Made by a program: the position numbers and the translations under genes
Assembly (NCBI RefSeq): GCF_000340215.1
Contig: NW_006921538.1
Location: forward strand, 2,610,651-2,674,650
Length of the DNA: 64,000 nt
Direction of reading: 5' to 3'
Source: Pseudocercospora fijiensis CIRAD86
Lineage: Eukaryota; Ascomycota; Dothideomycetes; Mycosphaerellales; Mycosphaerellaceae
Notes under the pieces: model-generated
Database searches by the model: none
Told to the model about the DNA's origin: nothing
What the model saw: only the letters and a program-made list of their open reading frames with translations
Part shown: positions 11,601 through 24,385 of the stretch, piece by piece
Position numbering within the stretch: position 1 is the stretch's first letter
How the letters are laid out: each line of letters begins with the position of its first letter

Positions 11601-12900
11601 TATAATATACGAGGAACCGCGTAGCGCCTTAATTATATCCTCCTATCTAGGGAGTAGGTAAGAGTCCTTAACCGTAATCTTGTTTAGGCCTCGGATGTCT
11701 ACGACTATACGGCCTTTACGGACTAGCTTGCCGTCTACTATCGTTGTTTTCTAAACTATAAAGACTAGGAACCTGAATTAAGTAGGCTTAGTAGTAAAGG
11801 ACATCTTTCCTTATACGTATAGCGGGTCGAACGTCCTATTTACGACCTCCTTATCTAGGGCGTAGAGTAGATACGCTACTATAGGGAGCTTGTTATTCTC
11901 GTAGCCTAGTTTTAGCGTAACTTCTAAGTAGTTAGACTTAGGAATGTCTACCGTAGTACCCTTGTCCTTCTATAGGTCCTCGTACTTCTTTACTACGGCC
12001 TCGATAAGTTATACCTACTCTTCGGTGCCGTAGGCCGTTACGCTATTAAAAAGCTAGGTCTCCTTTATAGGGTTCGGTAGGTCCGGTAGCGGAAGGCCGG
12101 CTACGCTGTAATCCTTAGGCGCGATATAGTAGCAGCCGTAGTAGTTACACTCGCATATATACCCTATCTTTGTATATCGCAGTAGAGTCTATAGCTAATC
12201 CGTATCGTTACGGACCTATACAAAATTTATAGCGGCGTCTATAACTACGGCGTAGATAGTTAGGGCCTTATTCTTAAGCTCCTAGTTTTGCGGGTAGAAG
12301 GCTACGTCTCGATCTATAGGAAGGTCTATTCTAAACTAGATAGGTACCGAAGTTACCGTCTACGGTACTAGAACGACGTTCTTATCGCTAGAGTGTACTA
12401 CTATACGGAACTTAACCTAGTCCTTACGGCCTACTAGTAAGGGAATCTTCGCTTTCTTATAGGAACTAATCGTTGCGGTACGATATAGTATATCGATCTT
12501 AATACCCTCTAGGCCGATAATGTCTATCGCTATAAGGAACTTAGCTCTAAGCTCCTTAACGATATATACCTTATAACGTATATAGGCGATAACCTTAGAG
12601 CCCTTAACGATTCCTAGTACCTAAAAATCGAGATCTACGTACTTACTAATGTCCGTCGAACCTACGCCCTTAACCTTTAATAGAGCTACTAAGCGCTTGC
12701 GCTCGATATCCGGGCGTATCTAGCGTAGGAAGGCCTTATCGATAAGTAATACTATCGCGCCTATGTCTAGGCAGACCGCGTATTCGGTACCGTCCTTCTA
12801 TAAGCGTACTACTATACGTAGATAGTAATAGCCCCGAAACGCGTATCTACCCTTAACCTTTAGTAATATAGCGGACTTAATAAGTCTAGCGTCCTCTTCG
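8700..12900 (-). pseudogene. Ty3/gypsy pol, element gypsy-1 (RIPped)
   Basis: Minus-strand gypsy polyprotein in the order reverse transcriptase, RNase H, integrase. The RT active-site box reads YIDNIVIYS (complement of about 11391-11420). The integrase core lies at about 9420-9770 with ITTD (first Asp), GDRDP (second Asp), TTAYYP and the run TN(Q)TVEIALR containing the final Glu. Stops are TAG/TAA. Ends are approximate because the frame is degraded. Its neighbour on the upstream side (13.3-16.2 kb) is the likely gag. Confidence 0.75.
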
Positions 12901-13299
12901 ACGCTATCCTTCTTAGGTATTAGCTCCGTAGCGTACTTAGTACGCCTATAGTTCTATAAGAGATTGTTGCTATCGAACTTAGAGCTATAGTTTAAACATA
13001 AGAATTTTAAAGGTCGTGTCGTAGCAAAAGGTTCTATCGCTAGGGAAAGGTGCTTACCGATATATAGGGAAAAGGGCGATAGTAGCGGAACTTCGCTATA
13101 GTATACTAATACGGAGTCCTATAAAGAGGCGTTATCGTCTACGTCGTCTAATCTATAGTAGATGTCTACCTAGTCGTTAAAATATGCTAGTATAGAGTAC
13201 GGGCTTACTAGCCTCGCTAAGTAGCGTAAGCTTAATCGTAGGCGTAAGAGTAAACTCGGGTATAGGATAGAGGTAGGATCTTCGTCCTAAGGCTCTAGT

Positions 13300-16200
13300 A
13301 CCTACTTATTAGCGTAATAGTTACGCGGGGCCTTATTACCTTAGTAGCCGCGTTCTTACTAACCCTAGGTATCGTATACGTCGTTTTGCGCACCCCTATC
13401 TTATCGTTGTCTACGATTAGCATTCTTACTACTACGTACTTTGTAGCCCCGATTATTATTGCATAGCTCTACCCGATTATTACGGTTAGAAACGTACTCT
13501 TTTTAGCGTCCCTCTCTCGCTAGGGCTTGCCTATCGTTTCCTTAATCTTAGCGCTAATACTAGTTTTAATTAGTATAGCTACTATTTCTAGGGCGCTTAT
13601 TACTATAGCCGCCGGCGTAACTGCGACCTAAATTGTCGCGATATCCGCGTACTACTATAGCGTACCGATCGTTAAATCTACCGGCGTAACCGCGACCTAA
13701 AGTATCGCGATACGCGCCCGAAGAATCGGCGTACTAGTCGCTATTGCGAGCGTTTCGGTATTGTAACTTACCGTTATACCTGTTATAGCCGCGTACTATA
13801 CCGTAGCCGTTAGACTGTATATACCTACGGTACTATACTTTATACTTGTCTTCTACGGCTCGCGTAAAGGTATAGATCGTATTACTTAGTAAAGGCTTGT
13901 CGAGCTTGTCTTATAGGCGGGGTTCGAATCGTAACTATGCCTAGCAGAGAAGAGCGTACGGTCTATTAGGGTCTATCTCGAGACCTACCTCGCGTACGTA
14001 GCGGATACAGTTTATAATAAACTACTAGGGTGCCCTATAGTTGCGTATATCCTATACTATATAAGATTCGGCGTGCAGCTTGTCCTAGGCCTCGACAATA
14101 GATCTGCTAAACTTGTCCCTTAGGGCTTTATACTAGCGCTCGATACCCTCTCTACCGCGAATCGTATTACGATTATTGCTTATAAGCTCGTAAATAAACT
14201 ATTATTATACGGCCCTACGGAGGCACTTCGTAAGCTAAGTACGTACTATGCGGGCGTAATTAACCGCCGCGTAATTACAAGCTGCGTCTAAGAATAGGTA
14301 TACTAAGGTAAATATAACCTTATTGCCGTACGTATAGATGTCCTAGCTATCTAAGTCCGCGTATAGGGCGTCTAGGTAGAAGTACCCGATATCTATTAGG
14401 TTAAACCTCTCTAAGCGCTAAGAACGCTACGGGCTATAATAGGGTAAGCGGCTAAACTAAAAGTTATCGATATAGTGCGGGTTAAAGTTATAACCTCGGG
14501 GGCTATAGTTCCCGCCTTAGGTACTAGAATTACCTAGGCTTAGGCTTAGAGGCCCTCCGCTAGCCGCACCGCCTTAACTATAGCGGCGCTATCTAGCCTC
14601 GGCGTTACGTTAGACGTTACGGCGTAACTAATGCGGCTAGGCCTTAACTAGGTAAGGTAGTAGGGCTAATAGGACTTATTCCTACGGGACCTGTTTATTT
14701 AAACCTATACGCGCGAGGCGTTTAGCTCTCCCGGTATCGAGCCTGTCTTATACTAAGCTTAAAGGGATGCTCTAGCGTAACTAGTCGATCTCGTCCCTAA
14801 TTTTATCCCTAAGTTACTATATTTAGATAACTTGTTAATTTAATAGTTGTCTAAATAGCTAGCGTATCTTATTATATAGGACGGCTAGGTTAGCGGCGTT
14901 TAGGATTTCGCCGTTAGCGTCTTTAGCGGCCGCGTTAGCGCTAGCGGCGTTCTAGTTCTCGCGTACTAGGACTTCGCGTAGCGCGCTCTCTCGCGGGCGT
15001 TAGGGCTAGGGATTGTCGTAAGCTAGCTGCTTACCGTTGCGCTAGTTCTAGGAGGATAGTCCTATAGCTGCGTTACGTGCTTGCTAGCGGTCCGCGACTA
15101 GACGCCTAGCTTCCGTACCTAGGAAAGCGTTAACCGATCGGCGGCGCTATGTCTACTATCGAGGAGATAGATCCCGCTCGATACTAGGTTCTATATATGC
15201 TAAGTCCGTGCGCTAGAATTCTAGGTCTATATTTTAGGACATATCGGCTATATCTTTAGTAGAAGCGGGTAGGATTAACGGCTCTTATTATCGGGGTCCT
15301 TGCTACTATATCTCGGGACCTCGATACTAGAGCTTAGGACCTAATAGAGAGGACTCTTAGTAAGGCTTAGTACCTAAAGAAAGGGACTCTAGACTACTCG
15401 GGGCCGGAAGCTCCCGGTCTTCCGGCTTGGGGCTCTATTGCTCTATATCCTCCTATTTAGGCTTAGGACCTTGTTACTTAGGACCTTACTACTTAGGGTC
15501 GATAGAAACCGGTAAAGACAAATTAGGACTACTCGGGACTAACAGCTCTAAGGCACTAAGTTCTCGTAGGCCTAGGGGAAATACAATCGGTAAGGACCTA
15601 TAACGTATATACGTAACTCGTCGTATACTAGCTACTAAAATAGTCCGACGGCGACGTAGCTATAGGCTAGTATCCGGACTTAGACTTGTAGGCACTACTA
15701 TGTCTAGTAACGGCGGTACTAGTTCTAGAGTAGGAGCCGCTAAGTCGTTAGGCTCTATCGAGTCTAAAATAGCAAGTTCGTTACGGAGTACGATTAGCGT
15801 CTTCGCTACTATTATAACTAAAGAGCGGTTAACTACCTAATCCTAGAGGAAACCGAGGGTAGTACTACCTCTAGCGTCCGAGAGTTTCCGCAGTATATAT
15901 TCTTCTAGGGGCTAATAATAAGTAGTAATTGTCGTAACGACTACTTTTAACGGGTCTCTCTACTTCTAGTATACTAACTTAGCGTAACCGGCGTTAGCTA
16001 AGAATTCCTTAAAGCAAAAGGCGATATTTAATAAGTAGGCGTCTAAATCGGGGCGTATAGAAGCTAGTGTATTTATAGAGTAAGCGTAGGCTCGATAATC
16101 TTATAAGTATAGGATAAGTATAGAGTTAAGGAACTAGACTAGAGTCGGGAAACTGTTAGGGTGCTTATAGGCTCTTGCCTCGACCGGTGCCCGCTTCGGT

Positions 16201-16440
16201 AGGTACTAGTATAGAGTAAACAAACCTAGATAAGGAAGGCGGGCCGCCTAGTCTAGCGATTAGAGGGCTATAGGGCGCCGTCGATTAGAGGGCTGTCGGT
16301 ATATAGCTATATATATAGAAGATAATATACGGAATTTAGAGAACTGTCGTAATCGTATCTATATCGAGCGTAGGTAGTTGTTATAGTTAGGTAGGTAGGT
16401 CGGTGCCGCTAGCACGGGACCTCGCGGTCGCGTTAAGCGG
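13300..16440 (-). pseudogene. Probable gag/leader of gypsy-1 with Arg-Gly-rich repeats
   Basis: Upstream of gypsy-1 pol on the same strand. Between about 13570 and 13760 the minus strand encodes two imperfect repeats around GRGYAG (YRDTLGRGYAG, YRDNLGRGYAG), an RNA-binding-like RGY-rich tract expected near a Gag C terminus. No clear CCHC knuckle was found. The rest reads with TAG/TAA breaks. No LTR could be paired. Assignment as gag rests on position and composition. Confidence 0.45.
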
Positions 16441-16499
16441 CAGTAGTAGGGTTTTTTAGTTTTTTAAGGTACCCGTTCGTCTAGTACTCGGGTACTATT

Positions 16500-19400
16500 T
16501 AAACAGATCTAGATCTAACTAAAGCGAAGCTACTAATTGTTATACGAGGGACGATTAGTAGTTAGGCAATAGTATTGTAAGATATAAGTATCTACGTGCT
16601 ATAGAAAGTATATACCGGGCTCGGCTAGCGTACCGTCCCTACTATAATAGCTACCGGTAAGGAGGTCGTTTAAGGGGCGAGCGATACGGGAGTAGTTCTA
16701 TACAAATCGTCGGTAGAAGTTCGCGAATCCTAGGAATACCTAAACATCTCGATAGCACTATAGCGTAGGCTATTCGGCGATACTCCTAACGCGTTCCGGG
16801 TCTATTTCGATACCGTTAGTAGTAATTACGAACTCTAGGAAATTAGTCCTATTTTTATAAAACTCGTATTTAGAAGCTTTAGTATATAGCTTCTACTCTC
16901 GCAGCCGTTATAGGACCTAGCGTATATGTTCTCGGTATTCTTCTTCTGTTTCGGAAAAGATAAGAATATTATCGAGGTAGATAACGTATATATAGTCTAG
17001 CAATCTAGCTAGGGCTCGATTAATATATAACTAGAAGGTCGCCGGCGCGTTCGCAAGTCTAAATAGTATAACTAGATATTCGAAGAGACTATAACGAGTC
17101 TTAAATACGGTCTTCTATTCGTTACTCTTACGAATACAGAGTCGATAGTAGGCATCTTTTAGGTCTAATTTGCTAAAGATCTTTGCCTATCTAAGTCGGT
17201 CTACTATCTCGCTAATAAGTAGTAGTAGATAGCAGTTCTTAATAGTAACTCGATTAAGTCCGCGGTAATCGACGTAGAGTCGTATACTACCGTCCTTCTT
17301 AGGGACGAAGAGGATTAGTACGCCGCTAGGCGACTTGCTAGGCCGGATCTATCCCTTCTTTAAGGCGTTATCGATATATTCTCGTAGGATCTTTAATTCT
17401 TCCTAAGAGAGGTTATAGATAGGTATCTACGGAGGCGACTTGCCTTCTTCGAGCTCGATAGTATAGTCGTACTCTATATATTAAGGTAGGACACCGGCTA
17501 GATCTACGTTAAAAACGTCCTCGTACTTATAGTACTATAGAGGGACTCTATTAGCGTATATTACTAAGGTAACGAGATCGGTATAGACTTGCTTAGGAAG
17601 CTAATATAGTTCCGGCGTACTTTCGTAAGTATTTCGAAGTCGATCCTATATTGTAACCGTAGCTAGCTACTACTAGTCGGGTTTTCTCTTATCTAGGTTA
17701 ATAGTTATCGGGTTACGATTACCGCCTCCTTGCCTATTCGATATTATAATAGCGTCTTCGAGGGCGAAGGATCCTATAGGTTTAGCTATAGCGGCGATGT
17801 CCTTACGAAGAGGTACTAGAGCGGGCTCGAAACTATCGAGATCTAGCGTTTCTATAGACATAGTATATATACTATTTTCTAGAGAGAGACAGCTAGTGCC
17901 GTTAATAATAGACGCGAGTACGGCTAATACCGTAGATCTAGCTTTGGTGTTCTTATCTTCTAGATCCTATATAAAGCGTACTTTACGAAAGTTAATTAGA
18001 GGTAATATAGCCGAGAGCTAGTCCTATCTAAGGACTATATTATAGCCCTAGAAGGCTGCTACCTAGAAGATTTAATCGACTTTTCTTAGCTTAGATTCGC
18101 TGTCTTTAATAGTAACGGCGATCCGGTAAGCTTTAAAAAGCGTTATCTTATTATCGTCGAGAAAACGAGCGTTTAGGGTTAGTAGGTTAAGAGGTTAGAG
18201 ATCTAATACTCGAGAATAGTAGGCGGAGATAAGGTTTAGCTACGCTCTATAGTCGATTAGGGCCTAAAGCGGCCGCGAAGAGCCGTCGACGCTAATCTCT
18301 ACGTAAATGCGTCTCTCTCGTCCTTTTGTCTTTAGCCTTAGCTATAGGTTAGATAGATTAGTAACGAGAACATTATTTAGGTTGCTACCTTCTATAGCTA
18401 GAGCGGCTATTTTTCCGAACCCTTCTTATCGGAAATAGAGGCTTCTTTCTCCCGCTTCTAGTACTTACGGCTACTCTAGCTAGAGGCTTCGGTCGGCTTC
18501 TTATCCTTCTACTAACGGTTCTTCCGGGCCTTAGAATCGTTTCGACGCTCTTTCGATACCTTATCGGCGTCGTTTCGGTCGTAATTCTTAGCCGTCGAGG
18601 GCTTCGTTATAGTACTACTAGTCTAAGTTTTAACGAGGTAGAGGCGATTAGCCTCTACCTCGAGCTTATCTAGGTTCTAGTATTAGGATAGGAAGTCTAA
18701 CTCTACTATCTTGTTAGTAATATAGTCGGGCAACTTAGCGAAGTATAAGCTAATAGTTCTAGTATTAGAATAATTAATATCGTAGAACGCGCGCAATCTG
18801 TCTTCTTAGACTTTTATATATCGAAAGAACTCGCCGATAGACTAGCCTTACTTAAATAAGGCGTTATAGTACGCCTTCGCAAGCTCGCTACGCCTAGTAG
18901 ATACTAGTTTAATAGTTTCTTCGATAAGATCCCTTAGCTCCCTCTACGTTAGCGATTCGGTATCTATTCGGCGGCTAACTATATTCGCTAGCAACTTTTC
19001 TTCGATACCTTAGATAGCCTAGCGGGTTCGGCGATCGCTATCTTATAGCGTATCTGCTATTCTCTACTAGTTGTTAATGTTTAAATACTAGATATTATAG
19101 TCTTCCTAGCGCTTAGTCTTTAGAGTAGGAGGTTTTAGGCGTAGGAGATCCTAGAGGGGATTATAGGCCTACTTCGGTAGCGCTTCGTCGCCTTCCTAGT
19201 TCTCTAACGAGAACGAGTTAGTACGCTTACGTTTCCCGTATCTTTGTTCGAAGATATTAACTAGGGCTTAGGACCTTTTAAGGTATTTCTCGAAGTCCTC
19301 GTTACCGAGCGTAGTTATATCTAGAGCGTTAAGCCTATTAATCTCTTCCTAAAGCTTTGCCTTCTAATCGACTAGAGGAGCTAGCCCTAGAGCCGGTTCT

Positions 19401-20105
19401 CCTTAGGTTGTCTTAGTTATAACTAGGGACGTTTAGGTACCGAAATCGGTATATAGTACTACTAGTATATCTTCGAAATAGTCTTTTTCTACGTCTTTTT
19501 CCTCTAAGGTCCTACTAACCTATAAGTACTAGAGAGTAGAGGATATTCTCGAAAAGGGATATTATTCTAATAGTATTTCGGTAGTTTGCTATATTCCTAG
19601 CGCCGTAGTTCCGTTAGTAGATATAGTATTACCCGAGATCGTCTAGCTTATACTACGAGAGTATAAGCGTAAGGATATACTTAATAAGAGTTAGGCGTTT
19701 CTCCTAGTTCTCCTACTCTACGGCATTCGCTAAGATTAGCTAAGGTCCTATAGGGTACCGTACTAACGATAGACTAGATATAAAAGGGCCTCGAGTCTAT
19801 ACTACTATTCCCTTAGAAAGATAAGAGGTATTATACTATAAGAGGAGTAAATAAATAGGTATATAGATATAACGTAGTAGTTAGATTTCTCTATATAATA
19901 ATACCTAAAGAACTCGAAAAGGAAGGGGGTAAATAAAGAGTTTTCTTAGTGCGCTAAGCCCTACGAATCGGGTATAAGGCGCTATCGAGAAGGTTACGAA
20001 TTAGGGTTCCCTAATAAGAGGCACGTAGAAGCGTAGTTTCAAACTAGCTAAGACGCCTGTCTCTCTACGGATTAGGCTATATACGAGCTAGCGGCAATCT
20101 ACAAC
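16500..20105 (-). mobile_element. Partial Ty3/gypsy element gypsy-2 (gag, protease, RT only)
   Basis: A second, different gypsy element on the minus strand. A retropepsin-like motif ALIDYRA(Q)LNLIS lies near 18245-18270. The reverse transcriptase spans about 16650-17450, with [32 protein letters not shown], and the active-site box YVIYLDNILIFSE near 16955-16990. RNase H and integrase are missing: the frame is lost near 16600, where unrelated sequence begins. YLDN instead of YLDD fits GATGAT changed to GATAAT by RIP. The right edge near 20105 is where base composition abruptly becomes normal; LTRs were not identified. Confidence 0.7.
16650..17450 (-). pseudogene. Reverse transcriptase of gypsy-2
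   Basis: Continuous RT fingers and palm motifs in order on the minus strand, interrupted by TAG at Gln/Trp sites, followed by the connection motif FLGFANFYRRFV near 16700. It is typical of fungal gypsy RTs. The YLDN box probably lost its second catalytic Asp by RIP. Confidence 0.75.
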
Positions 20106-20388
20106 CTTGTTAACCGAGACAGACACCTTGTAGACCCACTGGGCTTTCACTAGTATAGTGGCTATTCGGTCCATTCAGTGGCTATATACCCCCTGCAATA
20201 CCCATCAGATCTGGAAGCCTACTGTACTTGATCCCTGATGATGCACGGCTGCAGGAGGAAGGATTGTGAGCAAGACCATTGAGCCATTGAGCTGCGAGTG
20301 TGAGGCACAAGCTAGAAGGAGTCCTAGTCCTGCCTCTGCGCTGGCACACAGGCTACGACTCGGACTAGTTCTAGACCAGGCCTCGAGA
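20106..20388 (+). promoter_or_regulatory. Short upstream region of ERG12
   Basis: Only about 280 bp separate the RIPped gypsy-2 remains from the likely ERG12 start. It holds GCTATATA at 20181-20188 as a possible TATA box, and AGTGGCTAT occurs twice (about 20157 and 20177). Composition is normal, without RIP signature. Promoter assignment is inference from position. Confidence 0.35.
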
Positions 20389-21957
20389 ATGCCTGCACCA
20401 AGAATGAGCGCAACGCATAGCAACGCCGCCGGCTCCAATGGCCTGCACGTGAATGGCGGTGCGAACGGCACGAGTGATGGACAGCATGGGCAGTCACGCT
20501 CTCCGACCAGAGATTCGCATTGCCAGACTACCTCCGACGACCTTCCCTCTCTCAAAGTAAATGGACATAAACGGATAATAATGCATCAGCGAAAAGAGTC
20601 CAATCCCCTCGCACCGCCCTTCATAGTCTCCGCTCCCGGAAAGACGATCGTCTACGGCGAACATGCCGTCGTGCACGGGAAAGCAGCCATTGCGGCAGCC
20701 ATCTCGCTGCGTTCATACCTCCTCTGCACAACCCTTTCCAAGTCGCAAAGAACGATATCGCTGAGGTTCACCGATATTGGATTGGACCATACATGGAACA
20801 TCAAGGCGCTGCCATGGAAAGAATTCGCGCCGAGAAAGAAGAAATACTACGATTTGGTCACGACATTGGATAAAGAGCTGGTGGAAGCGATGAAACCGCA
20901 TATCGATCCTGTGAGTGCCCATGTGGCATCAGACAAGAGAAAGGTACACCATGCCGCAGCAAGCGCATTTCTATATCTGTTCATGTCGCTGGGATCGGAG
21001 CACTCGCCCGGCTGTATATACGCCCTGCGATCGACAATCCCCATCGGAGCAGGGCTGGGAAGTAGTGCGAGCGTGAGTGTTTGCATTGCAGCAGCACTTC
21101 TGATCCAATGTCGAGCACTGTCAGGACCTCATCCAGACCAGCAGAGTGAAGAGGCGGAAAAGCAACTCGAGCGCATAAACAGGTGGGCTTTCGTGGGCGA
21201 AATGCTCATACACGGAAACCCCAGCGGCGTCGATAACACAGTCGCAACAAATGGCCATGCAGTCCTCTTTCAGCGAAAAGACTACACCAAACCTCCTTCC
21301 GTCTCCGTCATGCGACACTTCCCCGAACTTCCTCTTCTCCTCATCGACACCTGCCAGCCAAAATCGACTGCTGTCGAAGTCGCCAAGGTGCAGCAGCTCA
21401 AGTCGTTACATCCAATGGTGGTCGACAACACCCTCGCCGCCATCGACGCCATCACACGATCCGTATACGAGCGCATCACAAGCGCCGACTTCGACCCCCA
21501 CGCGAAGGAAAGCATTGCGCACCTGGGTGAACTCATGAGCATAAACCACGGCTTACTCATCAGTCTCGGCGTCTCACATCCCCGTCTCGAAAGATTACGA
21601 TATCTCGTCGACCAAGCAGGCGTCGGCTGGACAAAGCTGACCGGAGCCGGCGGCGGTGGATGTGCCATCACATTGCTCAAGCCACCTGAGGAAAAGGCTG
21701 CGAACGGCGACTTGAATGGCGAGGCTGCGACCACGCTCACTCCAATGGAGGAGCTCGACGCTGCATTACAGGCGGAAGGTTTCATCAAGTATACCACCAC
21801 TCTGGGTGGTGATGGCGTGGGCGTGCTGTACCCTGCCATCATCAACGATGCTGAGATCGATCAAGATATGTTTTTGACGGCGAATGGGAGGGAGGAGTTA
21901 GGGGAGTTGGTGGATCCTGAGAATGATCGGGACGCTTGGAAGTATTGGAGGCCTTGA
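20389..21957 (+). CDS. ERG12: Mevalonate kinase
   Basis: ATP-dependent phosphorylation of mevalonate to 5-phosphomevalonate in the sterol/isoprenoid pathway; GHMP kinase family. The frame is open from 20266, but that codon is GTG, so I take the first in-frame ATG at 20389 (another at 20404); from 20389 the protein is 522 aa. With that numbering: VSAPGKTIVYGEHAVVHGK at 80-98, the Gly/Ser-rich ATP loop GAGLGSSASV at 220-229, GNPSGVDN at 276-283 with the likely catalytic Asp 282, and the C-terminal GHMP motif KLTGAGGGGC at about 416-425. The N-terminal ~70 residues are low-complexity (Asn/Gly/Ser) and probably unstructured. No intron is needed. A host gene with normal base composition, very close to the RIPped repeats upstream. 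Stop TGA at 21955. Confidence 0.95.
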   Translation: MPAPRMSATHSNAAGSNGLHVNGGANGTSDGQHGQSRSPTRDSHCQTTSDDLPSLKVNGHKRIIMHQRKESNPLAPPFIVSAPGKTIVYGEHAVVHGKAAIAAAISLRSYLLCTTLSKSQRTISLRFTDIGLDHTWNIKALPWKEFAPRKKKYYDLVTTLDKELVEAMKPHIDPVSAHVASDKRKVHHAAASAFLYLFMSLGSEHSPGCIYALRSTIPIGAGLGSSASVSVCIAAALLIQCRALSGPHPDQQSEEAEKQLERINRWAFVGEMLIHGNPSGVDNTVATNGHAVLFQRKDYTKPPSVSVMRHFPELPLLLIDTCQPKSTAVEVAKVQQLKSLHPMVVDNTLAAIDAITRSVYERITSADFDPHAKESIAHLGELMSINHGLLISLGVSHPRLERLRYLVDQAGVGWTKLTGAGGGGCAITLLKPPEEKAANGDLNGEAATTLTPMEELDAALQAEGFIKYTTTLGGDGVGVLYPAIINDAEIDQDMFLTANGREELGELVDPENDRDAWKYWRP

Positions 21958-23930
21958 TGAGGGGGTAGCATCGTCAAAGGCAGTATGTGAATTTTTTCTG
22001 GTGAGCGTATGTTTGCGAGGCGTTTTGAGTTGAGTGCCGGAATGGAAGGTAAAGGGAAAGGCAGAGGGAAAAATGTGTGTTACTGATGATCGGTATTGAG
22101 GAACGAGAACGAGAAAGCTACATGACTTGGAAGACTTTAGTGGTTTCTTTTTTTTTTCGCTAATGTGATATGTGAGGAGCGTATTGATCATAGGGGCCTG
22201 GACGAGTAGTGAAGTGAAGGATCTCTCAATTTGGGAACTTGGGGGGTTGGGTGAAAGTCCTTGCAAGAGAGGTGGATAGAATAATTGAGCTCGAGCTAGT
22301 TGGTTGGTTGGTTGGAGGGATGAGCGCTGGTGCCTGGCTGCAGAGAAGGATGGAACTTTTTTTTTTTCTTTTTTTTTGGAAGGAAAAGCTGTGAATGTGA
22401 ATATGAGGTATGACGTGCAAAATTTTTTTCTCTGAGGGCTATGATATATGCTCGATTTCATGCCACGGGAGAATGGATGCAACTACTGTGAGTGTCTGTC
22501 TGCAGGTCTGCCATGCTCGAATACATTCACTGGCTCTTCTGAGGCCCATTCGTTATCCTGTGCTGGAATCTACACGATGGGGTCGTTGTTATGGCATCAT
22601 ATGATGTGATGGGCGAAAGGGGTGGTTTATGCTGTCCAGTCTTCATTGCTCTCGACTGCTGCCATCGCCTGCTGATGCTTGCTTGCTCTTTCTCGGGGGA
22701 GATTCGTTCGGTGTTCATTCGTGCAGCGGCGGAGGGATGGGTCTATGGGATGCTTTGTTGGAGGTGTAGTTGGTCAGAATGATCGAGCAATGAGAGGGAG
22801 AGAATGAGTGAGGGGCTCGGCTCTGGTTGTGCTCCCAGCCAACGCCAAGCCCCGAGCGTCAACTCCGTTCTTTCGCTCCACCCTACCTCAGTCCTCATAA
22901 ACGCATCACGATTTTACCGACGCGGAGATCACAGGTGAATATCGCACATCACCTCCTACATGGACGCGACTTGGTGCAATCGGATGACCAAAGCGGCCCC
23001 GACCACGTCAAAGATCACGGAGGACCGTCGAACCCGATCAGCCGTCAGAGCTATCCAAGATTGCTACCGATCTGTAGGCAAGTGTCATGGCCACGGAACC
23101 GCGGACCAGAGAGAACCAGTCTGTCGATCGGCTCCGACGTAGTCTCTGGTAAATGTGTGCTCGGAGCACCATGATCAAGGACCAGGCTTCAGCGACGGAC
23201 TCTGCTGAAGGACTGACGAGGCGTGAAAGATAGGCCAATACCTACGACACGGGGAGAGTGTTCATTATCGCGAGCATGCCACCGGGCCGGGAGGCAAGCG
23301 TGATTGGTAACACGGCCCACGCTGGCGCTGGAGAGATCATGCCTGACTATCACTGAGAATGCGTTGCGTTTTCTCGGGAGACCACAGCATGCGCTTTCCC
23401 AGAGACCTGACCTTACCTCCTCGGTGCTCATCTTTCAAGAGTCCACTGACCAAAGACTATGATGGTGTCGATAACCCTACAGTCCGGACACTCGACCATC
23501 CTCTGTATAGCTTCGCTGCTTTGCTGCGTCTCTGCTTCAGCTGCACGGGCTAGAGCGGAGACGGTAGGGGTGCGAGACGGGTCACGGTATCTCTCTCGAA
23601 AGGGTGACTGATGAGCTTGCCGTCGATGACGGAAGAAAGGCGGAACTCTGTTCATGAGCGGAACGACGGCGGCCTGTGGGGTTCGAGCTCGTTGTGGAGG
23701 TCTCGACGACCAGTCCTGGCCACGAAACAATCGCTGGCGGGAGCTTCATCGCCCACATCTACTTCTCACTTCCCACAGCTAGGCGATCTCAATGCCCACG
23801 TCAAGCTTCTCTTGATCGTTCCTCGTGGTACTTTGAGCATCGGCGGATTCGTGCCTAAGATTGCACCCACACACTTGAAAAACATACTGCGAGCGAAGTT
23901 CGCTACTCCAATAGCAGTCTGCTATTCCTG

Positions 23931-24170
23931 ATGAAGAGCTGGTATGTGAAGCTCAAATACCGGGACGACTCGCGATTGGCAGTTCCGATTCATCTCGTGT
24001 ATCTACGGGACGACAGGAAACTCGTGAACGGAAGAGGGGTTGACAAGTGTGTCTACGAACCCATCGCCATCCACAACGTGAGACTGCAACAGGCGATTGA
24101 TCAATGTTCAGGTCATATCGGACAATCTTCACTCAGTGAAGTGACGTCGGAATTGCTTCCCGACCTTTGA
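23931..24170 (+). CDS. Hypothetical 79-aa ORF (doubtful)
   Basis: ATG at 23931, stop at 24168. The product starts MKSWYVKLKYRDD and is mixed charged/hydrophobic with no signal peptide or known domain. It may be the last exon of a longer gene reaching back to about 23600, where another open frame lies. Included only because it is the least overlapped ORF in this gap. Confidence 0.15.
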   Translation: MKSWYVKLKYRDDSRLAVPIHLVYLRDDRKLVNGRGVDKCVYEPIAIHNVRLQQAIDQCSGHIGQSSLSEVTSELLPDL

Positions 24171-24291
24171 ACGGGATTGCCTCTGAAGTCCCCGCCATAT
24201 CAGGAAAGAAAAAGACAGCTTCGCAAGAGTGCCCAGTCATCACACTGCACGTCTCTTTTGGTAGGCATGCATCGTGTTCCCAACTGCATAG

Positions 24292-24385
24292 CTATGGGGT
24301 AATTCAATCCAGCAATCGGGACACTATGGGGTAATGACAATCTAACAAACAAGCGCACTGCGTAACTTATAGGGTAATACAATCC
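24292..24385 (+). repeat. Three spaced copies of CTATGGGGTAAT-CAATC
   Basis: CTATGGGGTAATTCAATCC (24292-24310), CTATGGGGTAATGACAATC (24324-24342) and CTTATAGGGTAATACAATCC (24366-24385) recur at 32- and 42-bp steps, about 600 bp upstream of the dehydratase start. They could be protein-binding sites or remains of a minisatellite. Confidence 0.5.

Noticed and set aside
7065..20105. Paired LTRs for gypsy-1 and gypsy-2
   Set aside because: No convincing direct repeats of LTR length could be matched by eye in this heavily mutated stretch.
20266..20388. Extended N terminus of mevalonate kinase from 20266
   Set aside because: The first codon is GTG, which is not a normal start in fungal nuclear genes; in-frame ATG codons at 20389 and 20404 are preferred.
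21282..21845. 187-codon minus-strand ORF inside ERG12
   Set aside because: Antisense shadow of a well-supported kinase; Ser/Pro-rich and without domain.
22800..23930. Overlapping ORFs of 60-115 codons as host genes
   Set aside because: They overlap in several frames on both strands, lack domains and have no supported intron or start context.
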